Below are positions 1-11,273 of a stretch of 64,000 nucleotides of DNA, piece after piece. The position numbers and the translations under genes are program-made. The notes below the pieces were generated by a model. That model searched no databases and was not told the DNA's origin. It saw only the letters and a program-made list of their open reading frames with translations. Origin of the DNA: Alectoria sarmentosa (lineage: Eukaryota > Ascomycota > Lecanoromycetes > Lecanorales > Parmeliaceae); NCBI GenBank assembly GCA_009733775.1, contig WOGZ01000126.1, forward strand, positions 1 through 64,000, in the 5' to 3' direction. Numbering within the stretch: position 1 is the first letter of the stretch; the number at the start of each line of letters is the position of its first letter.

Positions 1-613
1 TAAAAAAAACATTTTTACTTACTTACTTATCGTAAGTAAGTAAGTAAGTAAAAATCTCGTAACTATTTTAACAGCACTGGTTGTGGGGGGACGCATGGCT
101 GTAGGGACTGTTGAGGTACCTAGATACCTAGGTAAGATAAGATTATAAGACCCTGATCGGAAGTTGATATTGAATCTAGAATCCGCGCTAATTGATAAAT
201 AAAGCTGATTAATCACAATACGGTTATTTTTAAAAGCGTTCCGCTGACGGGGGACGTTAATACAATGTTACGATTATTTTGTCATTGTCAAATGGCAAGA
301 TTGTCAAGTCTTAACGTCTCAGTAACCTTACGGTAACTATACGATATAATTACGGTACCAGATCCCAGCCCTGGCTCGCTAAGGTAGTATCATTGTGAAA
401 ACCCCCCTATCGACCTTAATGTAACATTGTGTGTAGCATCAGATGTAACATTCTGCATACGACTGAGATGTACGAAATCAACGATATATTGAAAGATTTT
501 TCAAGAATTTTCGACCCCAGTACAGATACTCCTGTAATGGCAAACGCTCAATTTCAAAGCGAAGTGCAACGAGATGTAAGGCTTACGTAAGTGGTACTTT
601 AGTTTGAGTGCGA
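1..613. other. AT-rich intergenic region
   Basis: No convincing coding frame was found on either strand. The stretch opens with an inverted run of ACTT/AAGT units (about 17-50) that can fold on itself. Nothing else is recognisable up to the MITE-like element that begins at 614. Confidence 0.6.
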
Positions 614-894
614 CCGAGGGTCGGTGACAGAAGTCCCTGCCGACTTTCTTCCGGTAGCCCTACTCAAAATTTGCCCTAGAACCCCTGAAATGACAACTCA
701 TGAAATGATTTGAAAAGGAAAACTGTTACATTCAAAATCGAATTGATTAATACGTAAAGCGAAAGGGTTAAAGAACGGAATTTAAAAATATATTTCCCAA
801 TAATAATGGTGCATTTAAAAAAAAAAAGATTTCACAGTATTAAATTAGGCCTAGCGCCAGAGAGTTGGCAGGGACTTTTGTCACCGACCCTCGG
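614..894. mobile_element. MITE-like element with 32-bp terminal inverted repeats
   Basis: The 32 bases at 614-645 (beginning CCGAGGGTCGGTGACA) reappear as reverse complement at 863-894 with only two mismatches. They bracket 217 bp of AT-rich DNA with no coding capacity. The short total length (281 bp), long terminal inverted repeats and lack of an ORF are typical of a non-autonomous DNA transposon (MITE). I could not recognise a clear target-site duplication, so the superfamily is unknown. The start of each repeat is itself a small imperfect palindrome. Confidence 0.7.
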
Positions 895-1048
895 ACCGCC
901 AAGCAAGATGCCTGAATTCTAAGCGCGCTTGTAAGCCAAACGGACATAAAGAATCCGCTAAAGCTTAAACCCTATTGATTTCTAACAAAGTCAACCCCAC
1001 AACAATTTTGTAAACATTCAGTCGCAACCGACGGGCATTGAGCCCAAC

Positions 1049-4000
1049 ATGCCTACTCTTGACGGGCAAGACGACGCTCTGAACGAGCTACTTCTAGCCA
1101 AACAGTGGAAGCAGGCCTTGAATCTGTGTGAGAAGAAGCTGAAGAAGGCAAATAACAGCGATTATCTACTGGTTTGCGACCCTACATCCTCAACGCCCAA
1201 CAAGTCGGAGCCTATGCTCAAATGATCACAGGTCAAAAAGATCAAGGTACTACTTTTATGGCCCGAAGAGACTCGTAATCAGCAAGGTATGAAGGAGCTC
1301 GGCGTCCTCCTGGAAAGAAAGCCTCCAGTGGACGACATCGAAACTCTTTGTGCTTTAGATGCTCTTGCGGAAGCGCAAGGAGAAAATGAGCCAAGGCTAC
1401 GGCAAATATGGCAAAGAGCCGCAGGAGTGCGCCCTCAGGATGAAAAGCTGCACATGGTCTGGTTTCGGTCAAAATTCCAAGTCGGCAATCTGAGAGCTGC
1501 ACAACAGGCCTCTCAGTCCTGGATGAAACTTTTTCCAAATAATCGTGATCCCTTCTTCCTCTACGTCCTCACAATGCACGAGCTTGCCGAAGACTCGGCT
1601 ACACCCGAACCGGAACGAACGCTGTTGCGATCCCTGGCCTACAAATTTCTGTCGAAAGCTGTCGCAGAAGTTCCAGAAGGGCTAGAAGGGATCAAACCCA
1701 CGAGAGCTATTAATACTTTGGAAGATCTTCTACTCCTAGTCAGAGTATACCGAGCGCAAGGAAAATACTCAGAAGCGGCAGCCATTGTCAGAGATTCTCG
1801 TACGGGTATTGAATCTCCACTTGGAAGGAATTCATGGGAACTTGTCAGGCAGTTGATCGAGTTATTGGAACTGAGCCATCAATGGTTACGCCTATGGCAG
1901 CTCTGCCAGCAGCTCCTAGTCGATGCACGCGACAACTTTATTGAAAGAAAATCCCACTTGACACATTATCCTTTTGGCAAACTCGGAGATGACTGGAAAG
2001 TGTGGCAGGCACTGATCACCGCGAGCAGCAATATTGGTACTCAAGAGTGAGTGGGTATCTTTCTTTGCCTGTTTTAGATAACTAATCTGACACTCAAAGG
2101 CGATTTACGTTCACGGAAAGCTTAATTACTTCCTTCGGTACTGGCATGTCTAGATCTCGCAACGCTCAACTCGCTTTGCTCAAATTCTACTCGTGCGAGG
2201 CTGCTCCAGGAAAGGCTTTCCAGGATGAACTGCTTTCGTCTTGCTGGGAATATTTCAAAGACTTTTCGACCAAGGTCGCCTGCTTCCATGATCTACAGCC
2301 ATACATTGCATCTTTGGAGAGAGCAAAGCAAGAAAAGTTGGTCGATCTCACAGGTGATATTGCTCGAGAAATTCGGCCAGAGGAAGAAAGCTCAGAGGTC
2401 AGTGCATTGAGCCGATTGACCGATCCTCGCTAAGCCCAGGTCACAGTCAAAGAAGGTACTGTGGATTACATCAGAGATCAATGTGCTCAAGCTCGAATAT
2501 AATCTTGTTATCTCGAGAGACGATAATACCTTCAGGAATGGCCTCCTCCAAGCATTCATTTGCAATTGTCTCCGGCTCTACAGGCTCTCATTGAGATATG
2601 GTCTCAATCTCCCCGTGAGCGACCGACTACCTGGAGACGACGCAGCTCTGTTGGCTGCGATGGGTCTCATTCGTCTATACAAAGGCCGGCAAATATACCC
2701 AGAGCACAATAACGCGTTGTTGCAGAGCATTGTCGTTCTGGAACATCTGCTCCTGCGCTCCAAACATAATTACGATGCGTTATTGATCCTAGTCCGACTC
2801 TACATGTTTCTGGGTGCAGGATCTCTGGCCATGGAAAGATACTCACAGCTGTCAATTAAAAACCTACAACATGCAACAATATCCTGGGTACTTTATACCC
2901 ATATGTCGACGATCCATCCGCATCCTGCGATCAAACCTCGTACGAACGGCGGAGGTCAGGTAATCATCGACCCGGCATCCGACATGGCGCAAGCGTTAGA
3001 TTGGCACGAGTCTGCTTTAGGTCTCAGCAAGAAAGCTGTGACGTCAATGCAGGGAAATGGTCTGTGGAACATATCTTTGGACGCTCTCTCTACCAGCTCT
3101 TATATCGGGTCCGGGTTCTCAAAGCTTTTACTTCTCGTTGAGACCAAACGAATCGCGCGCTTCCTCTCATCATCTCATGAGATCCAAAGCCTGGATGTCA
3201 GTAAGTGATCCAGTGTGATTGCTCATGCCTTTTACGGTAGTCTGGCTAACACCATCGAAGTGCCAATTCCTCCTCGGACCAAGGATGCTCGAGACCGGTT
3301 AGCCTTTCCAAATTACGAAGCCCATGGTCAGCTCAGCTTTGAAGAAACTCTACCCTTACCAGGCCCCTCCATTGTTCCAAACGTAAACGTGAGGTTGCTT
3401 CACGATAATAAGGGAAGATCCCACTGACTTGAAAATCTCAGGATAAATGGCTTCAGCACCAACTCAGCTTGGCACAGTTCTGGGACATGCTTCACAACAA
3501 TGGTCATAGCTCGATCGATAGGGCCGGACTAGCTGTAATGAAACAGAACAGCGGATCAGATCCACGTTCCTTTACTGACGCGGAGTACACAATAGGCGTG
3601 GTCCTAACAATACTGTACGAGCTTTACACAGTCTTTCACCAAAAGCCACCACCGATGGAAGCGAAGCCTGTCGACGCGTGGCTACGCAACGCTGTGGAAA
3701 ATCTCGAGATTTATATTCCTACTGGCTCGCGGACCCTGGAGTCAAACATGGAAGCCGGAATGAATGCCTCTGCACTATTGGGAGAGAGCCTGAAAATACC
3801 GCTTTGGAGCTACTTTCATTCTCTGTACACCTACTTGGAGCTTTGCAAATTTTTGACCCCAATTCTGGACTACGTGCTTGCAGAAAATCGCAAATGTAAG
3901 CATGTTGATGCCTCGTGGCTGGGCTCCAAGGTAGTCATATTCCGAGAGGAAGGTAGAAAGCTATCTGCCAACGTTCGGCTCTCAGCAACAGATTTGCGAG

Positions 4001-4191
4001 ACAAGCTGCGAGGACCCGTTGTCCTTCAAGAAATCACCCGAGAGGTAATCAGGGATACCAACAACAAATCGAAGGATGTGATTGGGACAGAGCTCCATCT
4101 CTTGGGCAATGAGTCAACTAAGATATGCAAAAACATACAAGAAAGCTGGATTGAGGCGTTAGATGGAGTCATCCGAACCAGGGTCACCTAA
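1049..4191 (+). CDS. NatB N-terminal acetyltransferase auxiliary subunit (MDM20/NAA25)
   Basis: Auxiliary, ribosome-anchoring subunit of the NatB complex, which acetylates N-termini starting Met-Asp/Glu/Asn/Gln. Six exons are inferred: 1049-1171, 1232-2046, 2100-2397, 2447-3200, 3261-3388 and 3442-4191, giving 955 aa, close to the usual fungal length. The N-terminal part is rich in TPR-like helices. The stretches LHMVWFRSKF, LLERKPPV and TLEDLLLLVRVYRAQGKY match the family pattern. Intron 1 uses a weak GTTTGC donor; without splicing it an in-frame stop would appear near 1222. The five introns are 49-60 bp. The gene is followed by about 380 bp before the convergent ILM1 gene. Identity rests on family recall, not alignment. 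Confidence 0.85.
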
Positions 4192-4568
4192 TTTGAGACA
4201 TCATGAGAAAGATTGCATCCATGGAAGTAGGAGCCTTCCTTTGCATAGTGTGAGGCGTTTCGAGCACAAGATACCCTATTGCATTGACCAGGCGCATGAC
4301 ATCTCGCAGAGGATTTGGAGAAATTCCTGAAAGACATGTGCCCATTGGACATTTACGTTTCCTCCAAATGTCATATGTTTTAAAAAAAGATGGGATATGC
4401 TCTATTACATTGCAGTGACCGTTGCATTCATGGACTTTGCAACCTCACAGCCGATCATCTTCCACCTTTCTTCTTTCCTGCACCTTTACCATCATGTCTC
4501 TCTTCTCATCCCTCAACGTCACGTAGACCTGCTCCGCTGTCAGCAATCATCCCTGGAAATCTAACGGC
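4192..4568. other. Convergent intergenic spacer
   Basis: This 377-bp spacer separates the 3' ends of the NatB gene and ILM1. Small ORFs are present but none looks coding. I see no repeat or RNA gene. Confidence 0.5.
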
Positions 4569-5048
4569 TCAAACATGACCACTGACCCAAAACCACCAAA
4601 GCATCTCTAAAAACCCCCATGTAAATACCACACTATTACACAGACCCTTCCCTTCTGTCCCTGCCTTCCCACCCCACAAGCCTCCCGGCTTTCCCGCATA
4701 ACTGTACCCGGTAATGCCAAAGAAAAATGCCAACCTGATCGGCGCTTGGCTGCTCCAATAATGACTACCCACCTCTTCCGGTAATCCTGAGCTTGTCAAG
4801 TCTGATATAGCCAACAGAGCGAGGAACAAGGCGGCGAGCGTGGAAGCGGGGGAAGGCGTTGAAAGGGATATAGGAGGGTCGGGTATGTCCATTGCGGCGC
4901 CCAGGACATAGACAAGGTTCTGTGAGGCGATGGTCGAGGGTGAGGTGAAGAGGTAATAGGAGACGGTTAGGTGGAAGAGGGAGAGGGTGCGGAGGAGTGA
5001 TTGAGCGGAGATGATGGCCATGATGGGCTCTGGAGAGATCCTATGCAC
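4569..5048 (-). CDS. ILM1 family membrane protein
   Basis: Single-exon gene of 159 aa. The sequence matches the fungal ILM1 (increased loss of mitochondrial DNA protein 1) family in length and in its opening block, MAIISAQSLLRTLSLFHLT. About four hydrophobic segments are visible, around residues 14-35, 68-86, 103-118 and 136-155, so it is an integral membrane protein, probably of the ER. The biochemical role of the family is not established; yeast mutants lose mtDNA. The open frame starts at 5048, but the internal ATG at 5021 begins exactly where family similarity begins and is the likelier start (150 aa). It is divergent from CDC43 with about 255 bp between. Confidence 0.8.
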   Translation of the reverse strand: MHRISPEPIMAIISAQSLLRTLSLFHLTVSYYLFTSPSTIASQNLVYVLGAAMDIPDPPISLSTPSPASTLAALFLALLAISDLTSSGLPEEVGSHYWSSQAPIRLAFFFGITGYSYAGKPGGLWGGKAGTEGKGLCNSVVFTWGFLEMLWWFWVSGHV

Positions 5049-5144
5049 TCAAGTGGTTCTTGGGGATAAGCAGGACTTGCTGAGGATGCAGGTAGTGGTA
5101 GGTCAAGTAGGTCTCAAGGATCGTGACCAGGGGTGGAGCCGAGG

Positions 5145-5166
5145 TCCGCTCCGCTCCGCTCCGCTC
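5145..5166. repeat. (TCCGC)n microsatellite
   Basis: Four tandem TCCGC units lie in the divergent promoter between ILM1 and CDC43. Confidence 0.7.
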
Positions 5167-5302
5167 TCTGCCAGGAACACGGAAGAGTATAGCACTGGGG
5201 GTCTTGTCCGCTAATCCTCCCTTCAAAAATTCACCATCTTCAATTCGTCTGGTCCTTTCTCTGTTATATACACCTGATGCTTGTTAATAGCATGAAGCCA
5301 AA

Positions 5303-6839
5303 ATGTCCGCCTCCACCTCCACCACCCATGCCTCATTGAACAAAGAAAAGCACGTCAGATACTGGCTCCGCTGCCTGAAAACCTTCCTTCCAAGCGTCTA
5401 CATCTCCAACGAAGCACAGCGCATGAGCTTGGGCTTCTTCATTCTCTCCGCCCTTGATCTGCTCGGGGCACTTCATACCAGAATCACGGCCTCCGAACGT
5501 ACAGAGTATGCAGATTGGATACTACGCTGTCAGCACCCCGATGGAGGCTTCAGAGGATTTACTGGCACAATGACAGGGAATGAGAACACGAACGAGTGGG
5601 ATGTGGCGAACCTGGCTGCTACTTACTTTGCATGCGCCGCACTGGTGGTACTAGGGGAGGGGATGGAGAGGGTGAGGAGGAAAGAGTGTCTAGAGTGGGT
5701 AAAGAGTTTACAAAGAGCGAACGGGAGCTTTGGAGAGGGAATTGGGAAAGGGGGCGTGGTGGAGGGGGCTGAGGATATGAGATTTTGTTACTTGGCTGCA
5801 GTGACGAGATGGTTTCTGAGGCGAGGAGAGGATATGGACGAGGTGGAGGACATCAACGTTGAGGGGTTGGTAGAGTGGATTAAAGCTTCCGTGGTGAGTA
5901 ATAAGAATGATGAGGGCATGGTATGCGCCTGGTGCTGAATCTATTAGACCTACGAAGGAGGCATTGCGCAGGCCCCATTGCATGAGGCACATGGTACGCA
6001 ACATGTCGCTCTTATTGCCGGGTGAAGAAGCCATACTCATCTGCATGTGCAGCTGGGTTCACCTATAATGGCGTCGGTGCACTGATGTTACTTGGCATGC
6101 TGCCACGGCATACGGACAAGTCAAAAAATGAGGGAACGATGAGCGCAGAGTTCGTGGAGAACGTAACCAAATGGCTCGTGTCGCGGCAGACCCTGATGCT
6201 GCACGAAGAAGACGAATTGTCTATGGCAGACGATGAACCACCCGATATGACGCCGAAATTCTTCCCTCCTACCTTTCATGTCCAAGGCGCTTTCCCTGTA
6301 TCGGTCGCAGATGCCATTCTTCAAAACGCTTCGATCGAGATATCAACCCACGACCTTCAATGGGCTGGGTTCAACGGCCGATGCAACAAGGTAGCTGATA
6401 CATGCTACGCTTTCTGGGTTGGAGGAACATTGGGGGTGAGTCTCCGCTATGCTTCATCACCGAGCGTCACCTGACCAGCGGCCGGCACAGATGCTGAAGA
6501 GAGAACATATCCAAGATTTCAACGCCATTCGCTACTATCTGCTAGACAAGACGCAACACATGGTCGGCGGGTTTGGTAAATTGCCTGGTGATGGTCCAGG
6601 TCCGTTTTCCTCCATGACCATCGCTTTTAGCGACTTTCTAACATCAAATTGATCCAGACATCCTACATTCATATCTCGGTCTCGCTACCTTGGCGACCAT
6701 CCATGACCCAGATTTGAAAAGCATAGATCCGACGCTATGCATCAGCCTCAGTGCAAGAGAGAATTTGGTGAAAATCTTCGGTTCCAAGCAAGTACGCGGC
6801 AACCGCCACAGCTCAAGTATAGCCCATAGCGTGCATTGA
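5303..6839 (+). CDS. CDC43: Geranylgeranyltransferase type I beta subunit
   Basis: Catalytic beta subunit of GGTase-I, which attaches geranylgeranyl to CaaX proteins such as Rho GTPases. Five exons are inferred: 5303-5893, 5948-5993, 6053-6435, 6491-6599 and 6658-6839, giving 436 aa. Prenyltransferase repeats are visible: CQHPDGGFRG, NGSFGE, TYEGGIAQAP and GGFGKLPGD. The likely zinc ligands are the Asp and Cys in KVADTCYAFW and the His in DILHSYLG. Exon 2 is only 46 nt but carries the strongly conserved TYEGGIAQAP block. All four introns keep GT-AG borders. It forms a divergent pair with ILM1. Confidence is high because the repeats and the zinc-binding motifs occur in the expected order. Confidence 0.9.
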
Positions 6840-7054
6840 TAGAACTCCAATTCCGCGGTTTCTGGATAATCGGACACATATATTTCTGTCAAGCCAGAAA
6901 CCTCTCTGTTTACTTGTTTTCAAAGCCCAAGCAGGCATGAGAAGCGTTGTCTTTGCTGATCAAGTATAAATTCTGACTCTCAAAGTGACAGGTCCACATT
7001 TGAACACTGTGAAATCCAACAAGGTAAAGGCCGCACAACATCTGCTCAAGCTCT

Positions 7055-7600
7055 TCACGGTTCCAGATCCCATCGCTTGAAATCTTGAAAGAGCACGTCA
7101 CCACCCCACAACATGCCACCTACCACTCGACCATCACCATCCATCCCCTCTTGCCCAGGTCTCTCCCTCGACACTCTTCCCAAACCCACAAGCCCCCAGA
7201 AGTCATCCAAGACCTCAAAAGCCGCCTTCACAAACCTGTTCCCCCTGTACAAAAACTCCCACAGCCCCTGCAGCACATTCACCACAACACCATACGTGAG
7301 ATGATACTCGATGGCAAAGCGTAGCGGCTTAGCCGGCGGGAAGGCGATGACACCTAGGAAGCACAGCCAGTCCAGTGAGGATCGCTCTTGTAGGGTTCGT
7401 CGTCCGGTTGGATGGGGAGGTCCCGGAGTTGCTATGTGTCGGCAATTTTGGCGCGTAGCGCTGCCAGTGCAGGGACATTGCACTGTAGACAGCAGAGAAG
7501 GAGAGTGAGGAAATCCGGCATTTTATATATGCTGGGTAGCTTTCGAGTGACAAAGCCCACCTCTATATCGGCTGAAAGGCCCCATCTTGCGCCACGGGAA
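7055..7600 (-). pseudogene. Possible disrupted gene of unknown function
   Basis: The minus strand shows coding-like text split over frames. One frame gives a block ending DEPYKSDPHWTG (near 7365-7415). It runs to a stop, and another frame continues with FLGVIAFPPAKPLRFAIEY and then GVVVNVLQGLWEFLY. A stop codon also lies before the first block. I could not find introns that join the pieces cleanly. It may be a decayed gene, a gene with a sequence error, or chance. I do not recognise the family. The longest single frame is 7055-7483. Confidence 0.3.
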
Positions 7601-7659
7601 GCGATACGCTTATATTTTGGCGCATTCGAAAGGGTAACGGCAGCAAGCGACAAGCGATG

Positions 7660-8283
7660 AGGTGAGATGCTGGAAAGAGTTGAGAGATTAGATCTAGGAC
7701 GACGCTTTAAAGGCTAAGGTGTTGGTCATCAGGTGATGCAGGCAGAGAGGAGATGTAGAGTAGAGTAGAGTAGAGTAGAGTAGGGGAACCCACGTTGCCT
7801 GGTCCGTCTCCCGGTTTGCCCAACAAGTCACCAAAGTTTGGCTTCCTAGACTTTTGGGCCAGTCAGCTCAGGAGAGGGCAGTAATGACAGAAGCAGCAGT
7901 GATGATTCAAACAATTGCCAAGCCTTGTTGACCAACGCCCCGTCCATGGTTGAATCAAGACGAAGGCATGATTGGAAGATACTCTTGACAGACAGGGTCT
8001 GCCAGATAGTATGCGATGATGGTAGAATCGAATATACCTTGTTGGGCCAGTCTGAATGTGTGCCGGACAGCTTTGAATAAAGTAGGCAGCTTTTCCAGTT
8101 CGAATTGAAGCCAAGTGTGTATGTGTATGTGTATGTGTATGCTGAGCTTTCATATCTGTCCGATGCCTTTCCAACATGAGTACTGGCGCTAGACCCGATT
8201 AGGCCGCTCATTGCTCCTATTTGAGTCACCGAATGTCAAGAGACATATATCAACTAAGGGCCAATTTTGAAACAGCTCAAATA
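7660..8283. other. Gene-free stretch with simple repeats
   Basis: No gene was recognised between the possible disrupted ORF and the tRNA gene. Two microsatellites are present: (TAGAG)n at about 7756-7782 and (GTGTAT)n at about 8115-8140. The small ORFs here encode repetitive YT-rich text that derives from the second repeat. Confidence 0.6.
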
Positions 8284-8357
8284 GCTCAAATAGCTCAGGG
8301 GTTTAGAGCATGGATTTGCAGTGTCCAGGGTCCGCTGTTCGAATCAGTGTTTGAGCT
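8284..8357 (+). tRNA. tRNA-Cys (anticodon GCA)
   Basis: A full cloverleaf can be drawn. The acceptor stem GCTCAAA pairs perfectly with TTTGAGC. The D arm is GCTC/GAGC, the anticodon stem TGGAT/GTCCA with loop TTGCAGT, and the T arm CGCTG/CAGTG with loop TTCGAAT. The anticodon is GCA, reading cysteine codons. The base after the acceptor stem (8357) is T; U73 is the known discriminator identity base for cysteinyl-tRNA synthetase. There is no intron. The gene is followed at once by a T-run (TTTTT at 8357-8361), the normal RNA polymerase III stop. A 9-nt motif that includes the tRNA 5' end is tandemly repeated in the 5' flank. Confidence 0.93.
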
Positions 8358-8612
8358 TTTTGGGGTTTATTGATTCTCTGTCTTGCTCGGTAATGACACT
8401 GAGGCAGCACTTTAACCAACCGTTTTCCAAAGACAAGAGCTGGCTGCCGGCCTTGTTAGCTTGTACAACAAACGATTTCCCAACGAATAGGTCACCTACT
8501 TGTTATTCAACCAATGACAAGATTGGATGCAGTTTGCGGCGCCTAAATTGCTATGATACATACATATAACCATACCTGCCCATGCCCCATGATCAAGGCC
8601 GCCAAAAGGTTC

Positions 8613-10856
8613 CTATAGTGCAGTCGCTTCGACCAGTGGTACCTGCTGTCCAGTCTCCTCGACGTTGGTCGTGTGCACCTTTCCTGATGGGATACTGTCC
8701 TGGAGACCCTTTCGATCCCCTTTGCCGTCCCTCCTAGCAGGCTGGACCATCCTCCCCTTCTCATCTCTAGCCTTCCTCTCCCAGCCCGTCTTCAGGCCTC
8801 TGGTAAGCTTGAAGCGTGGGAATATGTGGGCTTCTGTATTGATGACAATAGTATCTAGAGGTAATAGATCGTTAGGCGAGAAAAGGAGGTAGAAGTATTT
8901 GAGAGTCTCGGCCTGATGTCGTCAGCTCGTGGCCCTTGTCAGCGAAAGCTTGATGTGTCGCTCACCAGCCAAAAGCTCTCCATATTATCCTTCAGCAATG
9001 GGGGTAAGTCGTTTGCGTTGGCAAGGCTGGTAAAGCCAGCTCCGTCTTCTGCGGCACTGTACTTAACGAATGACGTGAACATCTCCCATCCCCACTCGCG
9101 GTACTTCTCGTCGCCAGTGATCCGCCACATGTAGAAGAGCGACTCGACTGTTTCTGGGCGTTGTAAATTGTGGTGGTCATTGACTTTGATAATATAGTCA
9201 TCTTTCCACGCCGCATGTGCTCCCCGCGTCATCTCCTTGGACGCTAAGATTCCATCGGACTCCATGTGTGGATGTTCACCAAGTTGGAAATGAGCAATTT
9301 CTGGCGCTAAACCTGTCGCCGTAACTTGGTACATTCCCCAGCAAGTCTTGGTCAATTCAATCGCGAGAGCCATTTCCTCTTCTTCCTTTTCGCTCCAAAG
9401 GCCAGCATTTTTAACTTCTTCGATGGTAAGGCCTCCTGTTACGCCGAGAGCAATGGTACTGGGCATGAAGCAAACGAGGTGGTCCATTTTACCCTCAAGT
9501 TTCCCACCGAGCCCAAAAGGACGCTCAGCTAAGACAGTGAAATGATTTGGCGTCGAGTATGTAATCAGCCATTTTCTGACGCCAGCAAGGGTTTGGTTCC
9601 ACATCTCTTGGTAGATGGGCTCTTCACAGGAAGTTTGGAGATATTGCTTGATGAGATATTCATAGTACGAGTCGCCTCGGCTTCCTAGTCGTATGTTATT
9701 GTCCCTGAAGCTACCTGTGGTGGCGTAGATGAATATCGGTAAAAGGCCATCCTCCATGCCATTATCGTCGATGACTTGGATGACTTTCTCTGCGCTCTCC
9801 CAGTAGTTCTTTTCCCCAGTCAGCATGGCAAGATATTTGAATTCTAACTGCAGACTAGATGCTTCAGCGGTCGATGATGCGCCTCCATCTTCGTGGGACT
9901 CCTTTCCCTTTGAGGTTTTAAGATTGACGCTTGCATATGGTACACCGCTGTTGGAATCAAAGGCCCCTATCAGGCGACCAGCCAAATCTGCAGCCTTCTC
10001 AAGATACAGATCCTCTCCAGGAGCACCCTGGTCATCGTCGGTCAGAGGAGCCATATCAGGGAAGGCAGTGGACAGGTAATGCGCTGAAAGAAGGCCCCCA
10101 AGCATGCGTATGGTGGTTTCGAAGGTATTGACCTCATGATCCTGATTGTAATCCAAAGACGTGGATATCCATTCCCGAGCATGAGATAATCGGGAGGTTA
10201 GATTCATTATCATTAGAGTATCCAAAGCGTCGACAATTATCCAGCCCATACCTTTGCCTTTGCTATCCATTTGTTTTCCGGTCTTTGAGATGGGATGATA
10301 CTCATCAAAGCCTGGCCCACATGGTCATCAGCTCGTTGATCTTGAGGCTAATTGAAAATCGCCTCGTGGGCCAAGGGTCTCATGTCTTCGAGACTGCTCT
10401 GAGACAAGATGACATACCCCATGCATACTGCTCATAGCCGTCCCAACTCAGCATGAATGCCTCCTTCACTTTCTCTCGTCTGTCGTCCCAGTCCACGGAC
10501 ACCAATGTCGCAGGGCTGCTCAGCCAATTCCACGCGCTCCTATTGGTTTCTCTTGATTTGGGCTTGACGGCCGAAGGCGAGAAGATGCCAAACCAGTATG
10601 CCAACCCTATCACAGCCAAGATAGCTCCACTGATGACCCGCTTTTGTCTATAAAGAGGTATGTATTTCCTGGACCCCGAATAATTGTAGGGCTTGTCCTT
10701 GTACATGGGCAACTCTTTCTTCTCCATGAAGCCTTCCAATTTAGACCCTAGGCCACCATTCGTGTGGCCGTTCTGTGACCTTGGTTGCCCCGAGTTGCCC
10801 CAATAGTCTTCGGCATGAGAGCGTTGTGTTAGAGACATATTTGGAGACAAAGGCAC
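8613..10856 (-). CDS. MNS1: ER class I alpha-1,2-mannosidase (GH47)
   Basis: Trims a mannose from Man9GlcNAc2 on ER glycoproteins and helps time ER-associated degradation. Three exons on the minus strand are inferred: 10856-10418, 10311-8966 and 8912-8613, giving 694 aa. A single membrane anchor at about residues 73-92 gives type II topology with the catalytic domain in the lumen. GH47 signatures are GWIIVDALDTLMIM, ETTIRMLGGLLSAHY, LGSRGDSYYEYLIKQ, RPETVESLFYMWR and, in the last exon, NTEAHIFPRF. The protein runs about 60 residues beyond the NTEAH block in a basic, hydrophilic tail, which is unusual for MNS1. The start could also be the second Met at 10838. Confidence 0.92.
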
Positions 10857-11273
10857 AGATCGAAATGCCCCGTATCGCGGAACGAATTCCCTCCGTCACG
10901 AGTGCCAATACCGTTTCGAAGCCTGCTATATCATTGATAACGTTGGCTTCCTCGAGATCAACGGGCGGACTGGGAGAATAGCTCGACAATGTATTGAGCT
11001 TTCATGATAAACAATTGCCAATCGCCATAGTTAGAACTTTGGTGAGATTGGGATGGGAGCCTCCCTAGAGCATAGTATGGAATGGCCTGAGTCACGACGC
11101 AAACATAGGTAAATGAACGATGATGTGGAAGCATTGCGGCCTTGGCGTTTTGTTTTCAATTTGCCCCTGACCACATCGCTGGGCTTTACAGCTGTCTACA
11201 TTTACACACCTTTTATACACCTTTTCCAATGGCTATGATAATGTCGATGCTTCAGGATTGTCTATTTCTCTAT
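10857..11273. other. Intergenic spacer: MNS1 promoter and RPT4 3' flank
   Basis: A 417-bp spacer upstream of MNS1 and downstream of RPT4. The ORFs here are antisense shadows or lack any coding character. No repeat or RNA gene was seen. Confidence 0.5.

Noticed and set aside
1166..1290. Apparent frameshift near the start of the NatB gene
   Set aside because: A first reading suggested a one-base deletion. Splicing out 1172-1231 with a GTTTGC donor restores one frame and gives family-like text (VKKIKVLLLWPEE), so no mutation is needed.
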